A stretch of DNA of 64,000 nucleotides, taken from Mesonia aestuariivivens (lineage in GTDB: Bacteria > Bacteroidota > Bacteroidia > Flavobacteriales > Flavobacteriaceae). A model generated the notes under the pieces. It ran no database searches. It worked only from the letters and a program-made list of their open reading frames with translations, and was not told the DNA's origin. How positions within the stretch are numbered: the first letter of the stretch is position 1; every line of letters begins with the position of its first letter. Positions 26,705 to 34,887 of the stretch are shown here, piece after piece. The translations under genes were made by a program, and so were the position numbers. Location: contig NZ_JAHWDF010000005.1 of NCBI RefSeq assembly GCF_019311235.1, forward strand, positions 124,001 through 188,000, given 5' to 3'.

Positions 26705-28492
26705 TTAGTCTTTATCTTTTTGTGGATTAGATTTTTCTTTTACTGAAGGGAATTCTTGCACTCTAACTCTAGAAGTAGAAAGATTTTCGCCATTTTCTAA
26801 GGTACTTATAAATCTTACTAACTCTTCTCTAAGTTCACAATGTAAATCCCAAGTTGAAGAGGCATCTTTAGAGCTACATAAACATCTAATTTTTATCGCT
26901 TTTTCTGTAGTATCTACCACTTGTACGATGGGAGGGTGGTCTTCATCCCAATCATCACTAGCTTCTAAAAGTTCTTCAAATTTTTTTCTTACCTTTTTAA
27001 CATCAATCTTATAATCTGCGTATAAAATAATAGGTCTAATTTGATGGGCAGAAGTCATTGACCAGTTCTCAAATGTATTAGAAATAATATATTTAAGCGG
27101 AACCACTAATCTTCTCCAATCCCAGGTTCTCACTACCATATAGGTAAATTTAATATCTTCAACATACCCCCAATCATCATCAATAATTATGGTATCTCCA
27201 ATTCTGGCAGGTTTTGTAATTGCAATTTGTATACCTGCTACAATATTCCCTAAAGTACTCTGAGCTGCAATACCTAATATGACGGTGGCAACACCTGCAG
27301 AAGCTAAAAGTGAAATACCTAATTTTTCTAATGATCTAAATTGAGAGAGTACGACTGAAGCCCCAATGATAATCACTAAAAACGTAATTATTCTTCTAGC
27401 AACAGAAACGTAGGTAAGCATTCGTCGAGCTTCAGTATTTTCTTCTACAGAGGTGTCACCAATTTTATTTTCAGCAACGTATAGCATAAAATAGTCAATC
27501 ATTCGCATAATAAACCAAGTAATCGTTCCTATGACCAATATTAAAAGAATAGCATAAATTGCACTGGCAAATTTACCTGTAAATGAAATAAGATGATTTA
27601 ATAATAAATAAAAGGCTAAAACACCAATCGCAAATCCTGCGGGTTTAGCTAATTTATTTGCAATATTTTTAAGCCATTTTTTGTTTGATTTTAATAATAT
27701 TTTTTTTAAAAAATAAGCAACAAATTTACCGATGTAATAGCAAATAAACAGTAACACTAAAGCACCTACAAATTTCCAAACGGGCATATTAAAAATTCTA
27801 ATTCTAGCCCAATCTGGCATCATTCTATCTAACTTACGTGGTCCATAAGTAGCATACATCGCATCAATATTTTCTACTGTATTGGGAGAAATAAGCCAAA
27901 AAGATCCGTAATCTTTATATTTTACACGTTGTACTCTAAAGACAATGCCTTTACCGTCAAGATCTACTTCTCCAAAAACGATACTTCTTCGTGGTTGCCC
28001 TGCTACAGCTTGATTAGTGTTAGTTTGTATATCTATTTGACCATCAGCTCGATCAGGAAGTTCATCCCAATTAATATTTACACGCTGATTAATTACAAAA
28101 TATAATTTCTCTGCTAGAGTAGCCGCATCTTTTTTAGTGATGTTATCTGGAAATAAATTTAAATTAAGTGCATATGCAGCTTCTTCATAATCTTCATTTC
28201 TAGATTTTATAATAAAATGCTCTAAGGTAGATTGTGGCGTTTGAAAATTGATTTGGTTAGGAGGTAAACCAATACTTTCATTAACCCGATCTAACACATA
28301 GTAAGCATTATTATAATCTTTAATGGCATTAGCTCTAAATTTCCCTTCATTTTTTACGGTAGGAGATTTACTAGGGAAATTATTAATTTGTTTTTGTGAT
28401 GTGGTGTCTTGAGTTTCTTGAGCCTGAGTGAACGATAAATTCAAGCATAGAAACAAACATATTAAAATTGAAGTTGAATAGTTTTTTGTCAT
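26705..28492 (-). CDS. MscS-family mechanosensitive channel with extracytoplasmic N-terminal domain
   Basis: A 595-residue channel with a signal peptide (about 1-24, ending FTQAQ) and a roughly 190-residue extracytoplasmic domain before the membrane part. Hydrophobic segments start near residue 236. The pore helix reads LASAGVATVILGIAAQSTLGNIVAGIQI, followed by the beta domain (DDWGYVEDIKFTYMVVRTWDWRRLVVP). The N-terminal domain may sense the envelope or tune gating. It is the first gene of a two-gene unit with the short MscS gene. Position beside trehalose genes fits osmotic stress handling. Confidence 0.92.
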   Translation of the reverse strand: MTKNYSTSILICLFLCLNLSFTQAQETQDTTSQKQINNFPSKSPTVKNEGKFRANAIKDYNNAYYVLDRVNESIGLPPNQINFQTPQSTLEHFIIKSRNEDYEEAAYALNLNLFPDNITKKDAATLAEKLYFVINQRVNINWDELPDRADGQIDIQTNTNQAVAGQPRRSIVFGEVDLDGKGIVFRVQRVKYKDYGSFWLISPNTVENIDAMYATYGPRKLDRMMPDWARIRIFNMPVWKFVGALVLLFICYYIGKFVAYFLKKILLKSNKKWLKNIANKLAKPAGFAIGVLAFYLLLNHLISFTGKFASAIYAILLILVIGTITWFIMRMIDYFMLYVAENKIGDTSVEENTEARRMLTYVSVARRIITFLVIIIGASVVLSQFRSLEKLGISLLASAGVATVILGIAAQSTLGNIVAGIQIAITKPARIGDTIIIDDDWGYVEDIKFTYMVVRTWDWRRLVVPLKYIISNTFENWSMTSAHQIRPIILYADYKIDVKKVRKKFEELLEASDDWDEDHPPIVQVVDTTEKAIKIRCLCSSKDASSTWDLHCELREELVRFISTLENGENLSTSRVRVQEFPSVKEKSNPQKDKD

Positions 28493-28645
28493 GAGTCACA
28501 AGTTACTGGCTTTTTTTTATAGATTTTATTAGTGTTTTGTTAAAACTGAATTTCTATTAGATAAAGAAATTGTAAATTATAATAATTAGCAACCAACTAT
28601 TATTGAATAATGGTATCTACTATTTAACTAATTAATTGACAAATT

Positions 28646-29145
28646 ATGAAACACTTACTCCTACTTTTTAGTTGTGCAATTTGTTTGCAATCATGTATTC
28701 GCTGGAATGATGATGATGAAATTATAGCTGAAAGCAATTATGAAGCTATTACGCAATCCCGAGATATTTTTGAAAATAGTATTACTTTGGAATCTTCAAA
28801 ACCTATAAATACTGCGGGCAAAATATATGTAAAAGATAATTATATTTTTATAAATGAGGTAAAAGAAGGTTTTCACGTATTTAATAATATTAATCCAGAA
28901 GAGCCAGAAGCGATCTCATTTATAAGCGTACCTAGTGCTACAGATTTGGCTATTAGAGATAATATCATTTACGTTCATCATTTTGTAGATTTAGTAGCCA
29001 TTATGATTTAAATACAAATCAAATTCTAAGTATTAGCAGAACTGAAAATGTTTTCCCTCCACTAATTTCTCCAGATGGTTTTTCTGCAGAATATTTTGAA
29101 GTATCTCCAAATAATGTAATTGTAGGTTATCAACTTAAACATTAA
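28646..29145 (+). pseudogene. Frameshifted LVIVD-repeat lipoprotein gene
   Basis: The start encodes a lipoprotein signal (LLFSCAICLQSC) and a beta-propeller-like stretch (GKIYVKDNYIFINEVKEGFHVF). The frame stops at 29009-29011, right after VDLVAIMI. The other frame continues from there as YDLNTNQILSISRTENVFPP and ends at 29143-29145, 3 bases before the next gene. A loss of four bases within a short ATTGATTATGATT-like repeat would account for it: restoring GATT gives VAIDYDLNTNQ and a 167-residue reading frame. This LVIVD family normally precedes a second LVIVD lipoprotein gene, as here. A sequencing error cannot be excluded. Confidence 0.75.
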
Positions 29146-29148
29146 AAA

Positions 29149-29886
29149 ATGAGAAAAATTATACTTTTAGTGTTAATTCTAGTAATTAATGCTTGCAGTT
29201 CAGATAGTAGTGATATGGCTTCAAATAGTTCAGATGGAGTTGGAGGCAGCTTAGCTAGATTTATACTTTCAGGAAACTATTTATATATTGTAGGTGATGA
29301 GTCATTAAATATTTTTGAAATTACCGATGGTGAAAATCCTGTTTTTAAAGGAAGCACTTATATAGGATTTGATATAGAAACTTTATATGGTTTAGGCGAT
29401 AAGCTTTTCGTAGGAAGTCGGTTAGGTATGTATATTTACGATATTTCTTCTCCAGAAAATCCTTTACAATTAGCAGAAGTTAACCACGTTAGAAGTTGCG
29501 ATCCTGTAGTATCGTCTGGAGATTTCACCTATGTTACCTTACACACAAATTCAGCTTGTGAAGGAAATATTAATCAACTAGAAATTTATAATACTGAAAA
29601 TCCACTCTATCCCGAGCTTTTAACAACCGTACAAATGAATCAGCCAATTGGATTAGGGCTTTACCAAAATTTCCTATTGGTAACAGATCTAGATGTAGTT
29701 CGAGTATTAGATGTTTCAGAACCTCAATATCCAAATTTTGTATCTTCAATTCCTGTAAAAGTTTTTGACGTAATTATAAGAGGGGAAGAGTTATTCGTGA
29801 TCGGAGAAGAAAGTCTTACTCAATTTAAAATTTCTATTGCCGAGAATGAATTTAATTACTTAGAAACAAGCGGAATAGAATTTTAA
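29149..29886 (+). CDS. LVIVD-repeat lipoprotein
   Basis: A 245-residue lipoprotein (VINAC, Cys16) with a Ser-rich linker and several propeller-like repeats of the LVIVD kind: NYLYIVGDESLNIFEITDGENP, KLFVGSRLGMYIYDISSPENP and FLLVTDLDVVRVLDVSEPQYP. It probably folds as a surface or periplasmic beta-propeller. No catalytic site is seen, and the function of the family is unknown. It begins 3 bases after the frameshifted partner gene, and the two would have been co-transcribed. If the partner is dead, this gene may be losing function too, though its own frame is intact. Confidence 0.82.
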   Translation: MRKIILLVLILVINACSSDSSDMASNSSDGVGGSLARFILSGNYLYIVGDESLNIFEITDGENPVFKGSTYIGFDIETLYGLGDKLFVGSRLGMYIYDISSPENPLQLAEVNHVRSCDPVVSSGDFTYVTLHTNSACEGNINQLEIYNTENPLYPELLTTVQMNQPIGLGLYQNFLLVTDLDVVRVLDVSEPQYPNFVSSIPVKVFDVIIRGEELFVIGEESLTQFKISIAENEFNYLETSGIEF

Positions 29887-29973
29887 GCGGGGTATTCATT
29901 ATTTATGATTGATTAGTTCACAATTTTAAAAGTATTTTATTGCTTCAATAAAAAGCTTTTCTTTTTTAATGAC

Positions 29974-29981
29974 TAAATTTG
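29974..29981 (+). promoter_or_regulatory. Candidate -7 promoter element of the SMP-30 lipoprotein gene
   Basis: TAAATTTG matches TAnnTTTG exactly, 32 bases before the chosen ATG at 30014. No clear TTG lies at the usual upstream distance. Confidence 0.35.
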
Positions 29982-30013
29982 AAACTTAAAAAACTTAAAA
30001 AATTGTATTGAAC

Positions 30014-30919
30014 ATGAGAAAGCACCTTTTAATACTTGCCGTTTGTAATTTTTTACTTTTGACAGTCGGTTGCAAAACATATAATTCACCTATTCAAAAA
30101 GGAGCAAAACCAGAATTAATTTCTAATGAATTTGAATTTACCGAAGGTCCGGCATCAGATCGAGAAGGGAATGTCTATTTTACAGACCAACCCAATAATC
30201 AAATTCTAAAATGGGATGCTAAAACCAATTCTATTTCTGTTTATATGAAAGATTCAGGAAGATCAAACGGAATGTATTTTGATGATAACGAAAATTTATG
30301 GACGTGTGCCGATGAAAATTTTCAATTATGGAAAATTACTCCCGAAAAAAAAGTGTCTGTAATTTTAGATGGTTATAAAAGTAAAAACTTTAACGGTCCT
30401 AATGATCTTTGGATAGATGAAAAGGGAGGTATATATTTTACAGATCCTTATTATCAAAGAGATTATTGGAATAGAACTTCTCCAGATATGGAAAAGAGAA
30501 GTGTGTATTATCTTTCTCCAGATCATAAAACCGTAAAATCAGTTGCAGAAGGTTTTGTACTTCCTAACGGAATTATAGGTTCTTCTAAAAACCATATTTT
30601 ATATGTTTCAGATATTTCAAATGAAGATATTCACACTTATAAAATTGAAGACGACGGTACGCTAAGTAATAAAAGATTATTTGCAAATATGGGGTCTGAT
30701 GGGATGACGTTAGATAGCGAGGGAAATCTTTATGTTACCGGAAACGGTGTTACCATTTTTGATAAAAAAGGAAACAAAATAGATCATATTGAAATTAATA
30801 AAAATTGGACAGGTAATGTGACTTTTGGAGGAGCAAATGAAGATATTTTATTTATAACCGCTTCCGATGCAGTTTATACACTTAAAATGAAAACCCACGG
30901 AATTCGATGGAATCATTAA
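30014..30919 (+). CDS. SMP-30/gluconolactonase-family lipoprotein
   Basis: A 301-residue lipoprotein (LTVGC, Cys20 counted from the chosen start) with a six-bladed propeller of the SMP-30/LRE-like type. Visible motifs are EFTEGPASDREGNVYFTDQPNNQI at the N-terminal blade, NGPNDLWIDEKGGIYFTDPYY for the metal-site Asn/Asp, and LPNGIIGSSKNHILYVSD. These contain the acidic and Asn residues that bind the catalytic metal in lactonases. The likely activity is hydrolysis of a sugar lactone outside the cytoplasm, with substrate unknown. I chose the ATG at 30014; a TTG two codons upstream is possible but gives a poorer signal peptide start. Confidence 0.85.
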   Translation: MRKHLLILAVCNFLLLTVGCKTYNSPIQKGAKPELISNEFEFTEGPASDREGNVYFTDQPNNQILKWDAKTNSISVYMKDSGRSNGMYFDDNENLWTCADENFQLWKITPEKKVSVILDGYKSKNFNGPNDLWIDEKGGIYFTDPYYQRDYWNRTSPDMEKRSVYYLSPDHKTVKSVAEGFVLPNGIIGSSKNHILYVSDISNEDIHTYKIEDDGTLSNKRLFANMGSDGMTLDSEGNLYVTGNGVTIFDKKGNKIDHIEINKNWTGNVTFGGANEDILFITASDAVYTLKMKTHGIRWNH

Positions 30920-30924
30920 ATAAC

Positions 30925-30952
30925 AAAAGAGCTGCCAATTGGCAGCTCTTTT
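30925..30952. terminator. Bidirectional terminator of the SMP-30 gene and the fatty-acid operon
   Basis: A perfect stem of 12 bp around AATT, with core GCTGCCAATTGGCAGC. It lies between the plus-strand stop at 30919 and the minus-strand stop at 30973 and has A- and T-runs on both sides. Confidence 0.88.
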
Positions 30953-30972
30953 TATTTTCATCAAGTTGTATT

Positions 30973-32778
30973 TTAAAAACAGTATTTATTTTCAGCGATC
31001 AGTTTATCGGCAATCTCAGTTCTTAATTTTACTACATTTGGGAAGTTATCGTATTTGGTAAAACGTTTTAATCCCATTAGCATCATTCGTAATTCATCAC
31101 CTTCAGCAAAAGAGATGATACCTTCTTTTGCTTTTGCATTGATTTTTTCAACAGCATTGTAAAGATACAATTGTGACATTTTGATTTGTTCTTTCTGACT
31201 TTCTTCACTAGAACGTTTGGCATTCTTTTCAGTTCTTAAAATAGCCGATTCTGCCATATAAACTTCAATCAAAATATCTGAAGCTGCTAATAATAATTGC
31301 TGATGTTCTTCCAGTTGAGGTCCGAATTTTTGAACAGCACTTCCGGCAACCATTAAAAATACTTTTTTCAGTTTTTTAATCATTTCTTTTTCTTCGGCAA
31401 ATAATTCAGAATAATCTGGTTTATCGAAAGACGGAATTCCCATTAATTCTTCTCCCACCGCTTGTGCTGGTCCTAAAAGACCTACGTGACCTTTCATTGC
31501 TTTTTTTACGAGCATTCCTACACAAAGCATTCGGTTAATTTCATTGGTTCCTTCGTAAATTCTAGAAATACGAGCGTCTCTCCACGCGGCTTCCATTGGC
31601 GTATCGGCAGAGAAACCCATTCCTCCAAAAACCTGAATTCCTTCATCTGAACAATTCTGAATATCTTCTGAACAAGCAACTTTCAAAATAGAACATTCAA
31701 TGGCGTATTCTTCAACCCCTTTTAATTCGGCTTCAGAATGAGAGCTTCCACTTTCCATACGCATCTGAATTCGGTCTTCAATATTTTTAGCCGCTCTGTA
31801 AGAAGCCGATTCTCCCACATAAGCGGAAGTTGCCATTTCTGCCAATTTTTGCTTAATAGCACCAAATTGAGCGATTGGCGTTTTAAACTGAACACGCTCA
31901 TTTGCATATTTTACAGCGTTAGTGGTTACACGACGTTGCGCGTCTAAACAAGCGGCAGCCAATTTTATACGACCAATGTTTAAGGCATTCATCGCAATTT
32001 TGAAACCTTCGCCACGTGCAGCTAACATATTTTCTACGGGAACTTTGGTTTCGTTGAAGAAAACTTGACGGGTAGAAGAGGAGTGAATTCCGAGTTTCTT
32101 CTCTTCTTCGCCAAATGAAATTCCGTTTTCAGTATCGTTTTCTACGATAAATCCGGTAATATTTTTATCATCTTCAATTCGCGTAAAAACAATAAATACG
32201 TTCGCAAAACCAGCATTAGAAATCCACATTTTTTGTCCGCTAATGCTGTAATGTTTTCCGTCTTCAGAAAGTACGGCTTTGGTTTTTCCTGAATTGGCAT
32301 CGCTACCAGCTCCAGGTTCTGTTAAACAATACGCACCAAACCATTCTCCGGTGGCTAATTTAGAAACGTATTTCTTTTTTTGCTCTTCGGTACCGTAAAG
32401 TGTGATTGGCATTGTTCCAATTCCGGTATGTGCTCCAAAAGCGGTTGCGATCGATCCGGTAGCGCCAGAAATATAATCACAAACTAACATTGTTGAAACA
32501 AATCCCATTCCGAGTCCGTCATACTCTTCTGGTACAGCCACACCTAAAAAACCAAGTTCTCCAGCTTTTTGCATCACCTCTTCGGTGAGTTTATAATCTT
32601 TCTTTTCGAAGCGCTCTCGATGCGGAATAATTTCACGTTCTACAAATTCTTGTACAGAATCTTTCATCATTTTCTGCTCCTCATTAAAATCTTCAGGAGT
32701 AAAAATGTCGTCGCACTTGGTTTCTTTTACTAAGAATTGACCACCTCTTAATAGTTCTTTATCTGTTTTAGTTTCCAT
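30973..32778 (-). CDS. Acyl-CoA dehydrogenase
   Basis: A 601-residue flavoprotein, longer than the usual 380-residue acyl-CoA dehydrogenase because of a C-terminal extension of about 170 residues (after residue 430). Core motifs are present: YCLTEPGAGSDANSGKTKA (FAD/substrate), KMWISNAGFANVF, QVFGGMGFSADTPMEAAWRDARI and RIYEGTNEINRM, which carries the catalytic Glu of the short-chain/long-chain type. It introduces the 2,3 double bond in acyl-CoA, the first step of beta-oxidation. It is the last gene of the MarR-led operon, downstream of the hydratase/dehydrogenase and thiolase genes. A four-helix-bundle gene sits just upstream. Confidence 0.95.
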   Translation of the reverse strand: METKTDKELLRGGQFLVKETKCDDIFTPEDFNEEQKMMKDSVQEFVEREIIPHRERFEKKDYKLTEEVMQKAGELGFLGVAVPEEYDGLGMGFVSTMLVCDYISGATGSIATAFGAHTGIGTMPITLYGTEEQKKKYVSKLATGEWFGAYCLTEPGAGSDANSGKTKAVLSEDGKHYSISGQKMWISNAGFANVFIVFTRIEDDKNITGFIVENDTENGISFGEEEKKLGIHSSSTRQVFFNETKVPVENMLAARGEGFKIAMNALNIGRIKLAAACLDAQRRVTTNAVKYANERVQFKTPIAQFGAIKQKLAEMATSAYVGESASYRAAKNIEDRIQMRMESGSSHSEAELKGVEEYAIECSILKVACSEDIQNCSDEGIQVFGGMGFSADTPMEAAWRDARISRIYEGTNEINRMLCVGMLVKKAMKGHVGLLGPAQAVGEELMGIPSFDKPDYSELFAEEKEMIKKLKKVFLMVAGSAVQKFGPQLEEHQQLLLAASDILIEVYMAESAILRTEKNAKRSSEESQKEQIKMSQLYLYNAVEKINAKAKEGIISFAEGDELRMMLMGLKRFTKYDNFPNVVKLRTEIADKLIAENKYCF

Positions 32779-32800
32779 TTTTATTTTTTTGAATTTTGAA

Positions 32801-33229
32801 TTATAAATTTTGAATGATTATAATTCAGTAGTGTTAAACATTTTTTCTTGCTGTAATTATAATTTTTGTGATGATATTGATTATATGAGTTATTTCTCTT
32901 ATTTCATTTGAAACATTAATTTCAGTTAATTCAGATTCACTAAGTAGTCTTAACCAATATTTTGTTTCTCTTGCTTCTTTTGAGGCGATTGACATTTTAT
33001 TAATGAAATCTCGTTTCGATTGAGCAGCTGTTGCCTCTTGAACATTAGCTCCAATGCTCGTAGAAGATCTCAACATTTGCTTTGAAATTATGAACTCTTT
33101 TTCTTCCTGAAGTTTCTTGAAAAGAGAAATTATACTCAGAGAGAATTTGAAAGTCTTATCGGCTATGATATTTTCAGTTTTCAAACTATTCTCAAATCTA
33201 ATTCAACATTCAGCATTCAAAATTCATAA
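32801..33229. repeat. Inverted repeat flanking a four-helix-bundle gene
   Basis: TTATAAATTTTGAATG (32801-32816) is repeated in inverted form as 33214-33229 with one mismatch in 16. The repeat pair brackets the four-helix-bundle gene at 32834-33184 almost exactly and fills both of its intergenic gaps. This looks like a discrete cassette between two fatty-acid genes. Confidence 0.55.
32834..33184 (-). CDS. Four-helix-bundle protein (23S rRNA intervening-sequence family)
   Basis: A 116-residue helical protein of the family first found in intervening sequences of bacterial 23S rRNA genes and sometimes misnamed ribosomal protein S23. Diagnostic motifs are QMLRSSTSIGANVQEA and KEARETKYWLRLL. The molecular role is unknown; members form pentamers or similar bundles with a basic surface. 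Here it lies between the thiolase and acyl-CoA dehydrogenase genes in the same orientation, bracketed by an inverted repeat. Its start codon is 45 bases after the thiolase stop. Its neighbours have no connection to rRNA, so it is probably an inserted passenger gene. Confidence 0.88.
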   Translation of the reverse strand: MKTENIIADKTFKFSLSIISLFKKLQEEKEFIISKQMLRSSTSIGANVQEATAAQSKRDFINKMSIASKEARETKYWLRLLSESELTEINVSNEIREITHIINIITKIIITARKNV

Positions 33230-34417
33230 TTAGAAAACCTCATAAACTCCCGCAGCGCCTTGCCCAGTACCAACACACATTGTTACCATTGCGTATTTAT
33301 TGTTGAGGTTACGTTTGCGCATTTCATCAAAAATCTGCACCGATAGTTTTGCTCCCGTACAACCTAACGGGTGCCCCATAGAAATGGCTCCACCGTTCAC
33401 ATTTACCAAATCTTGATTTAAGCCCAATTCACGAATTACCGCTAATGACTGAGAAGCAAAAGCTTCATTCAATTCGATTAATGAAATATCATCTTGTTTT
33501 AATCCGGCTTGTTTAATAGCTTTTGGAATGGCTTTTACAGGTCCAACACCCATAATTCTTGGTTCTACACCCACAGCGGTATAACTCACCATTCTAGCAA
33601 TAGGTTCAAGGTTGAGTTCTTTTACCATTTCCTCACTCATCACCATCACAAAAGCAGCGCCATCACTCATTTGCGAAGAATTACCGGCAGTTACACTTCC
33701 GCCTTCAGCAAATACAGGACGTAATTTATTCAATACCGCTTCAGAAGTGTCTTTACGCGGACCTTCATCTTTATTTACGGTATAGCTTTTAGTTTTCTTT
33801 TTACCTTCAGCGTCTACATAAGTTTCATCGATAGTTATGGGAACGATTTGATCTTGAAAACGATCTTCGGCTTGTGCTTTTATAGCTTTTTGGTGTGAAT
33901 TGTAAGCAAATTCATCTTGATCTTCGCGAGAAACTTTATACTGATTGGCAACCGCTTCCGCAGTTAATCCCATTCCCCAGTAATAATCTTCGTGACCTTC
34001 CTTTGCTAGTTTATAATCGGGTACGGGTTTATAGCCACCCATTGGGATGTAGCTCATACTCTCGGCACCACCAGCAATGATACAATCTGCCATTCCACTT
34101 TGAATTTTTGCTGAAGCAATGGCGATCGTTTCTAATCCTGACGCGCAATAACGATTCACCGTCATCCCAGCAACATCTTCGGTTTTAAGTCCCATTAACG
34201 AGATTAACCTACCTACGTTTAAACCTTGTTCAGCTTCGGGCATTGCATTACCCACAATCACGTCGTCGATACGGTTTTTATCAAATTCCGGGAGTTTATC
34301 CATCATATATTCGATGGTTTCCGCTGCCAGTTCATCTGGTCTTTTAAATCTGAACACACCACGAGGAGCTTTTCCCACGGCTGTTCTGTATGCTTTTACT
34401 ATATATGCTGTTTTCAT
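33230..34417 (-). CDS. Acetyl-CoA C-acyltransferase (3-ketoacyl-CoA thiolase)
   Basis: A 395-residue thiolase that cleaves 3-ketoacyl-CoA with CoA to acetyl-CoA and a shortened acyl-CoA. The three catalytic residues are visible: Cys91 in NRYCASGLE, His349 in [16 protein letters not shown] and Cys381 in [13 protein letters not shown]. It follows the hydroxyacyl-CoA dehydrogenase gene (with a four-helix-bundle gene between) and precedes the acyl-CoA dehydrogenase gene, so it acts in beta-oxidation rather than in biosynthesis. Length is normal for the family. Confidence 0.96.
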   Translation of the reverse strand: MKTAYIVKAYRTAVGKAPRGVFRFKRPDELAAETIEYMMDKLPEFDKNRIDDVIVGNAMPEAEQGLNVGRLISLMGLKTEDVAGMTVNRYCASGLETIAIASAKIQSGMADCIIAGGAESMSYIPMGGYKPVPDYKLAKEGHEDYYWGMGLTAEAVANQYKVSREDQDEFAYNSHQKAIKAQAEDRFQDQIVPITIDETYVDAEGKKKTKSYTVNKDEGPRKDTSEAVLNKLRPVFAEGGSVTAGNSSQMSDGAAFVMVMSEEMVKELNLEPIARMVSYTAVGVEPRIMGVGPVKAIPKAIKQAGLKQDDISLIELNEAFASQSLAVIRELGLNQDLVNVNGGAISMGHPLGCTGAKLSVQIFDEMRKRNLNNKYAMVTMCVGTGQGAAGVYEVF

Positions 34418-34457
34418 TTTTTTAGTATTTAGAATTTAGAAGTGTATATCGTATTTC

Positions 34458-34867
34458 GTAAAATGTATACTCTATTTCATTTCTATAATGTCGATTGTAA
34501 TTTGATAATCATATTTTGAATATGCTGAATTTCACTTTCAAAATCTTCAAAATCATCTACACCTAAAAAATTCAGATTTTTGGCAATTATCATTTGAGTT
34601 TCTAGTTCAAATGCAGATCCAAGAGCTATTCCTAAAAAATTAGCAAAATCTTTATTAGTCTTTCTTCCGCATCCTTCTGCAATGTTGGAAGGTATCGATA
34701 TGGCAGATCTTCTAATTTGAGAAGTTAATCCATAAAGCTCTTCTTTTGGAAAATTCTGACTCTTCGTATAGGTATCGGTAACTAGATCAATTGCTTTTTG
34801 CCAAACTTTTAGTTCTTTGAAGTAATTCATAAATTTTTCAAATTTCAGTCTACGATTTACATTTTAC
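34458..34867. repeat. Inverted repeat flanking the second four-helix-bundle gene
   Basis: GTAAAATGTA (34458-34467) recurs inverted at 34858-34867, and GTATAC lies beside each copy (34465-34470 and 34869-34874). The pair brackets the four-helix-bundle gene at 34483-34830. The sequence differs from the repeat at the first cassette, but the arrangement is the same. Confidence 0.45.
34483..34830 (-). CDS. Four-helix-bundle protein, second copy type
   Basis: A 115-residue protein of the same four-helix-bundle family as the gene at 32834-33184, but from a clearly different branch. It starts MNYFKELKVWQKAIDLV and has the motif SQIRRSAISIPSNIAEGCGR, followed by a Phe/Leu-rich helix (FANFLGIALGSAFELETQ). 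It sits between the hydratase/dehydrogenase and thiolase genes in operon orientation, inside an inverted repeat. The function of the family is unknown. The low similarity to the neighbouring family member argues for two separate insertions, not one tandem duplication. Confidence 0.88.
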   Translation of the reverse strand: MNYFKELKVWQKAIDLVTDTYTKSQNFPKEELYGLTSQIRRSAISIPSNIAEGCGRKTNKDFANFLGIALGSAFELETQMIIAKNLNFLGVDDFEDFESEIQHIQNMIIKLQSTL

Positions 34868-34887
34868 AGTATACAATCAATCTACAC

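Noticed and set aside
32834-33184. Remnant of a 23S rRNA gene around the four-helix-bundle gene
   Set aside because: The flanks are AT-rich inverted repeats between two protein genes; I see no rRNA-like sequence.
32834-34830. Ribosomal protein S23 genes
   Set aside because: Some databases use this name for the four-helix-bundle family, but the proteins are not ribosomal; the name comes from their location in 23S rRNA intervening sequences.
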